Source: Brevibacterium spongiae (lineage in GTDB: Bacteria; Actinomycetota; Actinomycetes; Actinomycetales; Brevibacteriaceae). From it: a stretch of DNA of 64,000 nucleotides. The DNA lies in NCBI RefSeq assembly GCF_026168515.1, contig NZ_CP093443.1:1922001-1986000 (forward strand). Reading direction: 5' to 3'. Under the pieces are notes generated by a model. That model did not search any database, was not told where the DNA came from, and was given only the letters and a program-made list of their open reading frames with translations. The stretch's first letter is position 1. Each line of letters starts with the position of its first letter. The position numbers and the translations under genes were made by a program. Of the stretch, positions 1-8,416 are shown in pieces.

Positions 1-96
1 GGCGAAGAGCCCTCGAAGATGCCCTATATCGTCCTCGGAATCGCGGCCTTCTTCGCCATCGCACTCATCGTCGTCGCTTTCATCCTGTTCCAGTGA
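1..96 (+). CDS. C-terminal end of a membrane protein (partial)
   Basis: The open frame enters from the left edge and stops at TGA 94-96, leaving 31 residues. Most of them form one strongly hydrophobic helix (from about residue 9 to the end, rich in I, V, A and F) ending in a final Gln, so this is the last transmembrane segment or membrane anchor of a protein that starts outside the window. It lies 22 bp before rsfS on the same strand. In related actinobacteria a small membrane or LytR-type gene sits here, often after nadD, but 31 residues cannot identify the family. Confidence 0.6.
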   Translation, partial: GEEPSKMPYIVLGIAAFFAIALIVVAFILFQ

Positions 97-118
97 CACC
101 ACCTGCATTCCTGCATCC

Positions 119-511
119 ATGCGAAAGGATCTTGTGAGCGAGATCGCCGAATCCACCCAACTGCTTCGAACCGCCGCTAAGGCCGCGGACGAGAAGCTCG
201 GTACCGACATCATCGGCCTCGATGTGAGCTCCACGCTCTACATCACCGACGCCTTCCTCATCGTCTCCGCGGACAACGAACGACAGATCGGTGCGATCAT
301 CGACTCCGTCGAAGAAGCCATCCAACGCGAGCACGGCCGCACACCGCTGCGCCGCGAAGGTCGCGGAGGCGACTGGGTCCTGCTCGACTTCGGTGAGATC
401 GTCGTCCATGTCTTCTCCGCCGAACAGCGCGAATACTATGCGCTCGAGAGGCTGTGGAAAGACGTGCCGGTCATCGACCTGCAGCTTCCCGCACCAGACG
501 CAGACGAATGA
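119..511 (+). CDS. rsfS: Ribosomal silencing factor RsfS
   Basis: RsfS (RsfA/Iojap family) binds ribosomal protein uL14 and keeps 50S subunits from joining 30S when nutrients are short. The 130-residue product has the family's usual length and pattern: an N-terminal helix, the GLDVSS and DAFLIVSADN region, the GDWVLLDFGEIVVHVF strand-turn near residues 81-96 and the EQREYYALERLW segment. Two starts are possible: ATG 119, or GTG 134 five codons later, which has AAAGGA 4 nt upstream and gives a more typical N-terminus. The stop overlaps the next start (ATGA), so the two genes are translationally coupled. Confidence 0.93.
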   Translation: MRKDLVSEIAESTQLLRTAAKAADEKLGTDIIGLDVSSTLYITDAFLIVSADNERQIGAIIDSVEEAIQREHGRTPLRREGRGGDWVLLDFGEIVVHVFSAEQREYYALERLWKDVPVIDLQLPAPDADE

Positions 512-1104
512 CCAAGACCGTCCTGTTCTGGCGCCACGGCCAAACCGATTTCAATGTCGCAGGACGATTTCAAGGCCAGTCGGATGTGCCGCTGAACGAT
601 GCCGGACGCGCCCAGGCCGAACAGGCCGCCCGTCGGCTCGCCGATTTCGCCCCGCAGCTCATCGTCTCCTCCGACCTGTCGCGGGCCGCGGAGACCGCGG
701 ACAGTCTCGCAGCGCTTGTCGGCCTGACACCGGTGCGTGACGAGCGGCTGCGCGAAGCCGCCTTCGGCGAATGGGAAGGATCGACCCGCGCCGAGGTGGC
801 CGAAACCTGGCCGTCGGAACTCGCCGAATGGGCCTCCGGAGCCGATGTGGCTCCTCCGGGCGGAGAATCCCGTTCCGAATCGGGAAGCCGCGTCGCCGCC
901 GCCGTGACGGACATCGTCGAGTCATCGGATGCACAGACGATCGCGTTCGTCGCCCATGGTGCAGTGCTGCGCGGCGCCGCCGAGATCCTGCTGGAGATGA
1001 ACGCTAGCGGACGCCTCGGCGTGCTCGGCAACTGCGGACACGGAGAGCTCATCCGCTCAGACCGCGCCTGGGTGCTGCGCAGCTGGGGAGAGACTGTCCG
1101 CTGA
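508..1104 (+). CDS. Histidine phosphatase family protein (phosphoglycerate mutase-like)
   Basis: This 198-residue member of the histidine phosphatase superfamily carries the phospho-acceptor motif RHGQT at about residues 9-13, the QGQSD loop, the SSDLSRAAETA motif near residue 52 and the late AHGAVLRG motif with the second catalytic His. The ATG at 508 overlaps the rsfS stop by 4 nt. In actinobacteria this gene commonly follows rsfS and nadD, and some relatives dephosphorylate glucosyl-3-phosphoglycerate or sugar phosphates. The substrate cannot be read from the sequence. Confidence 0.87.
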   Translation: MTKTVLFWRHGQTDFNVAGRFQGQSDVPLNDAGRAQAEQAARRLADFAPQLIVSSDLSRAAETADSLAALVGLTPVRDERLREAAFGEWEGSTRAEVAETWPSELAEWASGADVAPPGGESRSESGSRVAAAVTDIVESSDAQTIAFVAHGAVLRGAAEILLEMNASGRLGVLGNCGHGELIRSDRAWVLRSWGETVR

Positions 1105-1109
1105 AGCCG

Positions 1110-1200
1110 CACCGGAGTTCCATGTCGCACCGGAACTCCAGTTGAGCACCGGAACTCCAGTTCAACGCCGGAGCTTCATACCGAACCGGAACCCCGTTCT
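1110..1200. repeat. Degenerate tandem repeat, about 18-20 nt unit, five copies
   Basis: Consecutive units beginning at 1110, 1128, 1147, 1167 and 1184 share the core ACCGGAACTCCAGTT. Units 2 and 3 are almost identical and the outer ones are degraded. The array lies in the junction between two convergent genes and runs into the last codons of the glycosyltransferase on the other strand. Confidence 0.7.
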
Positions 1201-2318
1201 GCAGCGACAGTCCGGATGAGCTCGACCAGAGCCTGCGCTGAGTCCTCCCAGGCGAAGGTCTGCGACTGAACCAGACCGGCCTGAGACTTCTGCTCCCACG
1301 TCCCAGGCTCGGTGAGCTCTGAGATCGCCGCTGCAATCGCCCGCGGGTCCTCCTGGTCGAAATACACGGCCGCATCGCCGGCGATCTCCTTGAAGATCGG
1401 GATATCGGAGACCGCGACGGGAACCCCCTGTGCCATGGCTTCGATGACGGGCAGACCGAAACCCTCCTCCCGCGATGCCGTGACGAGCGCCGTCGCCTCA
1501 TCGAGAAGTTCGGCATAGCGCTCTTCACTGACTCCACGGTGGAAGACGACCCGGGCCCGGTCGGGGATGAGCGCGCGCAGCTGCGCCTCACGGGGCCCGT
1601 CGATCCGGCTGGCCACGTGGAGGGTCCACCCCGGCAAGTACTCGAGTGCAAGGATGAGAGCTTCGACGTTCTTGTACGGAAGGAACGCCCCCATATAGAT
1701 GAGAGTGCGCGCAGCGCTGCGGTTCACGGTCCGCGCCCCGGCGGCGGCCACCTCGGCGGCGTTCGACACCACGGCCACAGGTTTCGTGGTGAGACGATGG
1801 GCAGCGATGAGATCCTTCGTCGTCTGCGACACGGCTGCGACGGCATCGGCCCGATTGAGCAGGAGGCGCTGCGGGACGAAGCTGAGGTGGTAGGCCCGCC
1901 ACAGCAGTCGGATCGGCAGCGGCAGATCCTTCGGCGGCTGCGGATGGGAATAGTAGATGAGATCGTGGATGGTGAGGATGAGCCCGTAGTTCCGGCCGAA
2001 GGACCCCATCGTCTGCATCGTGGAGAACACGACATCGGCGCCGAGTCCGTTGAGCTTGCCGGCGATGGCGACCTCGGCGGGGGAGGTGGGATCGTTGAGT
2101 CGGACCCAACGGCAGTCGGGCAGCAGAGCCAGTTGGGCTTCGTCGCTGATGATGGCGGTGACGTCGATGTCGGTGCCCTCGACGGCCTCGAGCAGGGCCG
2201 CGAGCAGGCACGCACCATAGCGGGAGATGCCGTCGTGGTGGGTCGTGCGGGTGAAGCGCGCGTCGAAGAACACGGACAGCCGTGACTCAGGCTGAAGGCT
2301 CATTGTGCTTTTGCTCAT
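1176..2318 (-). CDS. GT4-family glycosyltransferase
   Basis: The product is a 380-residue GT-B fold glycosyltransferase. It has an N-terminal acceptor half (DARFTRTTHHDGISRYG near residue 20), the linker HDLIYYSHP, and a C-terminal nucleotide-sugar half with YMGAFLPYKNV and the E-x7-E motif in REEGFGLPVIEAMAQGVPV. These features match the mannosyl/glucosyl transferases of cell-envelope glycans (GT4). ATG 2318 is chosen because GGAG lies 5 nt upstream; ATG 2303 is a weaker alternative. It is divergent from the mrp operon and convergent with the phosphatase gene. Donor and acceptor sugars are unknown. Confidence 0.87.
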   Translation of the reverse strand: MSKSTMSLQPESRLSVFFDARFTRTTHHDGISRYGACLLAALLEAVEGTDIDVTAIISDEAQLALLPDCRWVRLNDPTSPAEVAIAGKLNGLGADVVFSTMQTMGSFGRNYGLILTIHDLIYYSHPQPPKDLPLPIRLLWRAYHLSFVPQRLLLNRADAVAAVSQTTKDLIAAHRLTTKPVAVVSNAAEVAAAGARTVNRSAARTLIYMGAFLPYKNVEALILALEYLPGWTLHVASRIDGPREAQLRALIPDRARVVFHRGVSEERYAELLDEATALVTASREEGFGLPVIEAMAQGVPVAVSDIPIFKEIAGDAAVYFDQEDPRAIAAAISELTEPGTWEQKSQAGLVQSQTFAWEDSAQALVELIRTVAAERGSGSV

Positions 2319-2440
2319 GGAACTCCGAGTTGATAGTCTGAATCTTCGAAAGTCTTTGGCAATCAGTCTGCGCACATCGCGATGAAGGATCAGTGAGTGA
2401 GAGAACCGTCACCTGCGTCTGCGGCCGCTGAGGCCCGGTC

Positions 2441-5400
2441 ATGATCCTAACGCTTATCGCACTGGCCGCGCTCGTCGTCATCACTCCGGCGATCACCCGC
2501 TTCGCAGGCAGGGCCAGCGGTTGGCCATTGGCTCTCGCCTATCTGGCTGTTGCCGCACTGTTCACACCCACCGCCGCCGAGGTGATGGCCGGGACCACCC
2601 CGGAAGTGAGCTATCCGTGGATTCCTCGCTTCGGCGTCGACCTCGCCCTGCGCGCCGACGGCATCGGAGTCGTCTTCACCTACATCGCGCTGATCATCGG
2701 TGCCGTCGTCTTCGCCTACTCGACGAAGTACCTCCCACCCGGGCGCAATACGAGCTTCTACTGGCTCATGGTGATCTTCACCTTCTCCATGGTCGCGCTC
2801 GTGCTCAGCAACGACGTCCTCGTGCTGTTCGTCTGCTGGGAGCTGACCTCACTGGCGTCGTTCTTCCTCATCGCGCGGTCCGGCTCGCCCGGCCAGGCTC
2901 CGGCGCTGCGGACCATGTTCTTCACCTTCATCGGCGGACTCAGCCTGCTCGTGGCCACCGGTGTGATCATCGCGGTGACTGGGACGACGAACCTCAGCGA
3001 GGCGATCACGTCCCCGGTGTGGGCGGGCCAGCCCGAGGTGACGACCGCGGTCGCTCTCCTCGTCGGTATCGCCGCGATGACGAAATCGGCGCAGTTCCCG
3101 TTCCACCCGTGGCTGCCCGACGCCATGGCCGCAGCGACCCCGGTCTCGGCCTATCTGCACGCGGCCGCGGTCGTCAAGGCCGGAATCTTCCTCATGCTGC
3201 GGTTCTCCCCGACCTTCCAGGCCACCCCGGCGTGGAACGTCCTGCTCATCGCCTCGGGGCTGCTCACCGCCTGTCTGGGCGGCTGGTTCGCACTCAACCA
3301 GCACGACGTGAAGAAGCTCATGGCCTATTCGACGGTCTCGCAGCTCGGCCTCATCACCGCCGTCATCGGGGTCGGCACCGAAGCCGCGGTTGCGGCGGCG
3401 ACCCTGCACGTCATCGCCCATGCGCTGTTCAAGTCCGGCCTGTTCATGATGGTCGGCGTCGTCGATCACATGGCAGGCACCCGCGACCTCGCGCGGATCC
3501 CGAAGCTCATGGGCCGTGCCCCGGTCGCGTTCGTCGTCCTCATCGTCGGCTGCGCCTCGATGGCCGGAATCCCGCCGCTTTTGGGCTTCGTATCCAAGGA
3601 ATCCCTCTTCACCGCCCTCGGCGAGGCACCTGGCGGCCCGTGGGCCGGCTGGGTGGCTCTGTTCGTCGCGGTCGGGGCCTCCGTTCTCACCTTCGCCTAC
3701 TGCGCCAAGACCGTCTGGGGATGCTTCATCGACGGCCGTGACCCCGAACCGCGGCAGGTGCACAAGGGGTCCGCAGTGATGCTCACCGCAGCGGCCGTGC
3801 CGATCCTCGCGTCGATCCCGCTGAGCTTCGTCCTCTTCCTCTTCGACAACCCGCTCGACCAAGTGGTCCGGGCGGCGATGCCCGAAGCCACCGGCGAAGT
3901 GCACTTGGCGCTGTGGCACGGCCTCACCATCGAACTGCTCGCCTCCGGGCTCATCATCGCCATCGGCGCAGTCATCATCCTCCGCCGCTCCCGCGTGTTC
4001 GTCTTCTTCCACCGGGCCACGCTGCCATTCGACGGTGCAGACGTCATCGACGGACTGAATGCCGGCCTGCGCCGCTTCGGCCACGGCCTCAGCGTCTTCG
4101 TCCGCCCGATGAATTCCGGACCGTATCTCGCGATGTCTCTGGGCGGGCTGAGCCTGCTGGCGTTCTGCGCGATCCCCGTCGTCTTCCCCGAACTGCCGCC
4201 GCTCCAGCAGGGACTGAGCCGACCGGTCGACCTCATTCTGCTGGTTCTCATCACCGTCGCAGTCCTCGTTCTGTGCACCTCGCATTCGCGACTGACGACA
4301 GTGGTCGCACTCTCCGCTATCGGGATCCTCGCCACCGTCCAGATCCTCGCTCTCGGCGCCCCCGACGTCACGCTCACCCAGCTGCTCGTCGAAGCGATGA
4401 CGATCATCGTCATCATGCTCGTGCTGCAGAAGCTGCCGCGCTCGTTCTGGCGCTATCCGAAGCGCAAGCAGTTCCCGCGTGTCCTCCTGGCGGTCATCGT
4501 CGGTGCGGCGATGGCGGGTCTCACCCTCGTCCTCAACGGACGGCGGGAACGCTCCGCCCTGGGGCAGTACTATCTCGAGAACGCTCCCGACATCAGCGGC
4601 GGAGACAACATCGTCAACACCATCCTCGTCGAGTTCCGTGCCCTCGACACCCTGGGGGAGCTCACGGTGCTCGGGATGGCCGGCATCGCGATCGTCGCGG
4701 TGATGTCGACGGTCAAGGACAAGTTCATCGACCCGCCGGCCGAGAACATCCCCGAACCTCCGCGGCCGCCCTGGGTGTCGATCCGACCGAAGGGCACCAC
4801 GGCCTATCGTGCGGTGCACGAAGCCTGGCCGAACGTCATCCCTCTGCAGCTGACGATCAAGGTCCTCGGTCCGCTGCTGGCCGTGACCTCGCTGGTGGTG
4901 TTCTGGCGCGGGCACAATTCGCCCGGCGGAGGATTCATCGCCGCGCTCATCGGTGCGGCCGTCATCGGCCTCGCTTATCTGTCCACGCCGAAGGACCGGG
5001 CGATCGGCCCGCCGCGCGCGCCGCTGTACCTCATCGGCTCCGGTGTCGCGGTCGCCGTGGTCACCGGCATCATCGGTCTGCTGTTCGCCGGGTCGTTCCT
5101 CAAACCCATGCACACCGAATTCGCCGGACAGCACTGGACGACGTCGATGCTCTTCGACCTCGGCGTCTACCTCGCGGTGCTCGGGCTCATGCTGCTCTCG
5201 TTCAACCTCCTCGGCGTGTCCGATTCGGCTGCGACACCGGCCGGTGACGATGTGCTCACCAACGGCATCATCCGCCGCGATGTCGAACGCACCAGGGAAC
5301 GCGCCGATGAGCTGCTCTACGGTGAGCTCCGCGGCCCGATGGACGCCATCCGCGGGGAACGCCCGGACCGCAGCCGCCGCGGCGTCATCGAAGAGGAGGA

Positions 5401-5473
5401 GAAGAAGGTGCGCGCCACCTCGACGCACATCCTCCACGGGGACCCACCTGCCGACGGAGAGGAGGACGCATGA
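2441..5473 (+). CDS. mrpA: Na+/H+ antiporter subunit MrpA with fused MrpB domain
   Basis: This 1010-residue polytopic protein is the largest subunit of the Mrp (Mnh) multi-subunit Na+/H+ antiporter, related to complex I NuoL. The proton-channel domain fills about residues 60-430, with conserved TKSAQFPFHPWLPDAM and HALFKSG segments. An MbhD/MbhE-like region follows (about 600-770), and an MrpB-like domain (FWRGHNSPGGGF near 825) ends at about 930. A charged, helix-rich tail of about 80 residues closes it. No separate mrpB exists, so the subunit is fused. TGAGG lies 7 nt before ATG 2441. The stop overlaps mrpC by 4 nt. Confidence 0.95.
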   Translation: MILTLIALAALVVITPAITRFAGRASGWPLALAYLAVAALFTPTAAEVMAGTTPEVSYPWIPRFGVDLALRADGIGVVFTYIALIIGAVVFAYSTKYLPPGRNTSFYWLMVIFTFSMVALVLSNDVLVLFVCWELTSLASFFLIARSGSPGQAPALRTMFFTFIGGLSLLVATGVIIAVTGTTNLSEAITSPVWAGQPEVTTAVALLVGIAAMTKSAQFPFHPWLPDAMAAATPVSAYLHAAAVVKAGIFLMLRFSPTFQATPAWNVLLIASGLLTACLGGWFALNQHDVKKLMAYSTVSQLGLITAVIGVGTEAAVAAATLHVIAHALFKSGLFMMVGVVDHMAGTRDLARIPKLMGRAPVAFVVLIVGCASMAGIPPLLGFVSKESLFTALGEAPGGPWAGWVALFVAVGASVLTFAYCAKTVWGCFIDGRDPEPRQVHKGSAVMLTAAAVPILASIPLSFVLFLFDNPLDQVVRAAMPEATGEVHLALWHGLTIELLASGLIIAIGAVIILRRSRVFVFFHRATLPFDGADVIDGLNAGLRRFGHGLSVFVRPMNSGPYLAMSLGGLSLLAFCAIPVVFPELPPLQQGLSRPVDLILLVLITVAVLVLCTSHSRLTTVVALSAIGILATVQILALGAPDVTLTQLLVEAMTIIVIMLVLQKLPRSFWRYPKRKQFPRVLLAVIVGAAMAGLTLVLNGRRERSALGQYYLENAPDISGGDNIVNTILVEFRALDTLGELTVLGMAGIAIVAVMSTVKDKFIDPPAENIPEPPRPPWVSIRPKGTTAYRAVHEAWPNVIPLQLTIKVLGPLLAVTSLVVFWRGHNSPGGGFIAALIGAAVIGLAYLSTPKDRAIGPPRAPLYLIGSGVAVAVVTGIIGLLFAGSFLKPMHTEFAGQHWTTSMLFDLGVYLAVLGLMLLSFNLLGVSDSAATPAGDDVLTNGIIRRDVERTRERADELLYGELRGPMDAIRGERPDRSRRGVIEEEEKKVRATSTHILHGDPPADGEEDA

Positions 5474-5802
5474 TTCTGGCACTGACGATCGGCGTGCTCA
5501 CCGCCGGCGGCGTCTACCTCATGATGCAGCGTTCGATGGTCAGGGGCGTCTTCGGACTCACCCTCATCTCGCATGCCGCGAACTTCATTCTGCTCTCGGC
5601 CGGAGTCGGTGCCTGGAGAGGCGAGCCGCTCGCCGGACGCAGCGGACTCTCCGAAGCCGCCGACCCGCTGCCGCAGGCCTTCGTGCTCACAGCCATCGTC
5701 ATCACCTTGGCCGTGACGATCTTCATGCTCGCGCTGGCAGTGCTCGGCCATGACGACGACCAGAAACGCAACCCCGAGACAGGAGAGGAGCGCGACTCAT
5801 GA
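5470..5802 (+). CDS. mrpC: Na+/H+ antiporter subunit MrpC
   Basis: MrpC is the NuoK-like subunit of the Mrp antiporter. The 110-residue product has three transmembrane helices (about residues 1-20, 27-45, 73-97), the family's usual topology, with the LISHAANFILLS motif and the PLPQAFVLTAIVI segment that is highly conserved in MrpC/NuoK. A short polar tail follows. It overlaps mrpA and mrpD by 4 nt on either side, so translation is coupled along the operon. Confidence 0.95.
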   Translation: MILALTIGVLTAGGVYLMMQRSMVRGVFGLTLISHAANFILLSAGVGAWRGEPLAGRSGLSEAADPLPQAFVLTAIVITLAVTIFMLALAVLGHDDDQKRNPETGEERDS

Positions 5803-7316
5803 ACTCGGCCCTGCTTCTCCTCCTCATCGGACTGCCTCTGCTCGCCTCGGCGCTGAGCGTCCTCATCACCTCACGCACCGTCGACCGGCTCCTGCTCCTG
5901 GCGGCTCCGCTCTTCGTCGGCGTCAGCGGCGGGTGGCTGCTCGTCTTCCACCAGTCGACCCCGGTGCTCGCACATTCGGTGGGTGACTATGTGCCGGGTC
6001 TGGCGATCGTCTTCGTCTCCGACACCTTCACCGCGATCATGCTCGTGCTCACGTCCTTGGTCGCCTTCATCAGCTGCCTGTTCCTCATCACCACGGGCGA
6101 GGACCAGTACCGGTTCGTTCCGGCGCTCATCCTCATGATGCTCACCGGAGTGTACGGTGCTCTGCTGACCGGGGACCTGTTCAACTTCTTCGTCTTCGTC
6201 GAAGTGATGATGCTGCCGGCCTACGCGCTCATCGCCGTGACCGGCACCTGGCGCAGGCTGGGCATCGGCCGCCTCTACGTCATGGTCAACCTGCTCACCT
6301 CGACGATGCTGCTCATCGGCGTCGGCTTCGTCTACGGTGCGACCGGCACAGTCAACCTGGCGGTCCTCGCCGACCAGGGACGGCCGACCGGACAGGCGGG
6401 AATCGCTCTCGGCGTGGTGCTGCTGTCGCTGTTCATCAAGGCCGGCGGCGCACCCTTCCACGGGTGGCTGGTCCGCAGCTATCCGAACACCTCGGCGGGC
6501 ATGATGTCCCTGTTCTCCGGTCTGCATTCGAAGGTCGGGCTCTACGCCGTCTACCGCATCTACACCACCGTCTACGGCGAACCCGCACCCTGGGTGAACG
6601 TGCTCCTCATCGTCGCGGTCGTGAGCATCCTGATCGGTGCGCTCTCCGGGTTCGGCCAGGACCGCGTACGCAACGTCCTCGGATTCCAGATGGTCGCCGG
6701 CGTCGGGCACATCCTCGTCGGCGTCACCCTGCTGACATCCGCTGCGCTCGGAGCCGGCGCCTTCTACCTGATCCATCACATGATCACGATGTCCGGGCTG
6801 CTGCTCATCATGGGTGCTGTCGAACAGACGTATGGCACAGGGTCCTTCCGGAAGCTCTCAGGGCTGGCATCGCGCGAGAGATGGGCCGCGGCGCTGATGA
6901 TCCTCGGCCTCTTCTCGCTCGTCGGACTGCCGCCGACTTCGGGGCTGTGGGGCAAGGTCGGACTCATCACCGCGGCCACTGACTTCGGAGCGGGAACCGG
7001 TTGGATCATCGTCGCGGCCATCGTCGCCGGTGCGCTCATCAGCCTGCTCGCTCTGCAGCGGACCTGGCGCAACACATTCTGGGGGCCGCCGATGCAGACC
7101 TACCGCCCGGACTCGGCAGAGACCGGTCGAGCACCGGCAGAGCCCATCCTGCGCAGCGTGCGCATTCCCGCCCGTCTGCTCGTGCCCGCAACGGTCATGA
7201 TCGGCGTCTCCGTCGCCCTCTTCGTCTTCCCGGAGCCGCTGCTGGAGATCACGCACCGGGCGGCGACCGGACTGCTCGACCACAGTGACTACATTCAGGC
7301 GGTGATGACACCATGA
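5799..7316 (+). CDS. mrpD: Na+/H+ antiporter subunit MrpD
   Basis: MrpD is the second large NuoM/N-like proton-translocating subunit. The 505-residue product has about 14 hydrophobic helices and the conserved core FIKAGGAPFHGWL near residues 211-223, with the channel lysine, followed by SGLHSKVGLYAVYR. A glutamate in FFVFVEVMMLPAYAL (about residue 137) corresponds to the conserved TM5 Glu of the family. It starts inside the last codons of mrpC and overlaps mrpE. Confidence 0.95.
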   Translation: MNSALLLLLIGLPLLASALSVLITSRTVDRLLLLAAPLFVGVSGGWLLVFHQSTPVLAHSVGDYVPGLAIVFVSDTFTAIMLVLTSLVAFISCLFLITTGEDQYRFVPALILMMLTGVYGALLTGDLFNFFVFVEVMMLPAYALIAVTGTWRRLGIGRLYVMVNLLTSTMLLIGVGFVYGATGTVNLAVLADQGRPTGQAGIALGVVLLSLFIKAGGAPFHGWLVRSYPNTSAGMMSLFSGLHSKVGLYAVYRIYTTVYGEPAPWVNVLLIVAVVSILIGALSGFGQDRVRNVLGFQMVAGVGHILVGVTLLTSAALGAGAFYLIHHMITMSGLLLIMGAVEQTYGTGSFRKLSGLASRERWAAALMILGLFSLVGLPPTSGLWGKVGLITAATDFGAGTGWIIVAAIVAGALISLLALQRTWRNTFWGPPMQTYRPDSAETGRAPAEPILRSVRIPARLLVPATVMIGVSVALFVFPEPLLEITHRAATGLLDHSDYIQAVMTP

Positions 7317-7684
7317 TGCGACTCGTCCACGGCGTGTCCTACGTCTGCTATATCGTCTGGGCCATCATCACCGGTTCGGCCACGATCGTCGCCCGTCTCT
7401 TCCGCACCGACTACGCCCAGCCGATGATCGTCGAACTGCCGATGCGCTGTGCCACCGACCTCGAAGTCTCTCTCTTCGCCTCATCGATCACGATCACGCC
7501 GGGCACCCTGGTCACCGCGATCGCGGCCGGAACCTCGACGACCCCGCCGGTGATCTTCGTCCACGCCCTGTTCGAGGATTCCGAAGCGGACGCCTTGGAC
7601 GGCCTCATCGACATGGAGTCCCGACTGCTCGCCATGACCCGCGGCAGGGCACCGCGCTCCGAGCCGGAAGGAGAACTGCCATGA
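7313..7684 (+). CDS. mrpE: Na+/H+ antiporter subunit MrpE
   Basis: MrpE is the small membrane-anchored subunit that stabilises the Mrp complex. The 123-residue product begins with a hydrophobic helix, continues with a conserved MIVELPMRCATDLEVSLFA-type segment and the ITITPGTLV motif typical of the MNHE family, and ends in a polar tail. It is shorter than the roughly 160-residue Bacillus form because it has one N-terminal helix instead of two. This is common in actinobacteria and is not read here as truncation. It is coupled by 4-nt overlaps to both neighbours. Confidence 0.92.
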   Translation: MMRLVHGVSYVCYIVWAIITGSATIVARLFRTDYAQPMIVELPMRCATDLEVSLFASSITITPGTLVTAIAAGTSTTPPVIFVHALFEDSEADALDGLIDMESRLLAMTRGRAPRSEPEGELP

Positions 7685-7941
7685 TCGTCATCGCCGGCAT
7701 CTGTGCCGTCATCCTGGCCGCGGCCATCATCATCGGACTGATTCGGGTGCTCACCGCCCGCGATCAGGGTTCGCGCGCCGTGGTCTCCGACCTCATCTAC
7801 TTCTCCGCCATCGCGATCGTCACGATGCTCGGCATCACGGTGTCGTCGTCGATCGTCCTCGACGTCGTGTTCCTGGCCTCGATGGTCGGCATCCTCGCCA
7901 CGATCGCCCTGTCGCGCATCCTCACGAGGGGGCACCGCTGA
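7681..7941 (+). CDS. mrpF: Na+/H+ antiporter subunit MrpF
   Basis: MrpF is a three-helix subunit of the Mrp antiporter. The 86-residue product has the expected three hydrophobic segments, an ALTARD-like loop (RVLTARDQGSRAVVSDL) after helix 1, and the short FLASMVGILATIALSR C-terminal helix. It overlaps mrpE by 4 nt and shares its last base with the mrpG start. Confidence 0.93.
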   Translation: MIVIAGICAVILAAAIIIGLIRVLTARDQGSRAVVSDLIYFSAIAIVTMLGITVSSSIVLDVVFLASMVGILATIALSRILTRGHR

Positions 7942-8324
7942 TGAACGAGACCCTCGCCACCGTCCTCGTCGGCATCTTCGGCATCACGGGTTCGCTGCTG
8001 CTGCTCGCCTCCGCGCTGGCGATGTTCCGCGTCCGTGACGCGCTGTCCCGGATCAATGTGTTCTCACCCGCCACGGGACTGGGCATGCCGCTCATCGTGG
8101 CCGCAGCCTACGTCTTCGATCTGCACTCGGCAGGCTTCTCGTGGTCGTCGCTGCTCATGGCCGTCGTCGCCGTTCTGTGTCTGATCATCGTGTCGTCGGT
8201 GGCCAGCAATACGCTCGCCCGGTCGACGGTGCTCTCAGGCCAGCCGGTCTTCCGCAAGACCTCACCGAACCGTCTGGCGTCCCCGCCCGAGGGCGTCACC
8301 GACGTCGAATCCGACGAGGTGTGA
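7941..8324 (+). CDS. mrpG: Na+/H+ antiporter subunit MrpG
   Basis: MrpG is the last subunit of the operon. The 127-residue product has three transmembrane helices and the family signature FRVRDALSRINVFSPATGLGM near residues 29-49. A polar tail of about 40 residues extends beyond the membrane part. With it the operon is complete in the order A/B-C-D-E-F-G. The next gene downstream (alkB) is on the opposite strand. Confidence 0.93.
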   Translation: MNETLATVLVGIFGITGSLLLLASALAMFRVRDALSRINVFSPATGLGMPLIVAAAYVFDLHSAGFSWSSLLMAVVAVLCLIIVSSVASNTLARSTVLSGQPVFRKTSPNRLASPPEGVTDVESDEV

Positions 8325-8416
8325 GCTCAGGGAACCGTGGCCGCTGGAAGGTCCGAGCTCAGTCGCGCAGCTGCCAGGGCCTGCCCTTCAGGGCTGGGGC
8401 TGCCGAGCACCTCGGT

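Noticed and set aside
2849-5482. 877-codon open frame antisense to mrpA
   Set aside because: It is the mirror of a GC-rich coding sequence, its product is a low-complexity mix of E, D, R, G and H with no helix or domain pattern, and mrpA on the other strand is certain.
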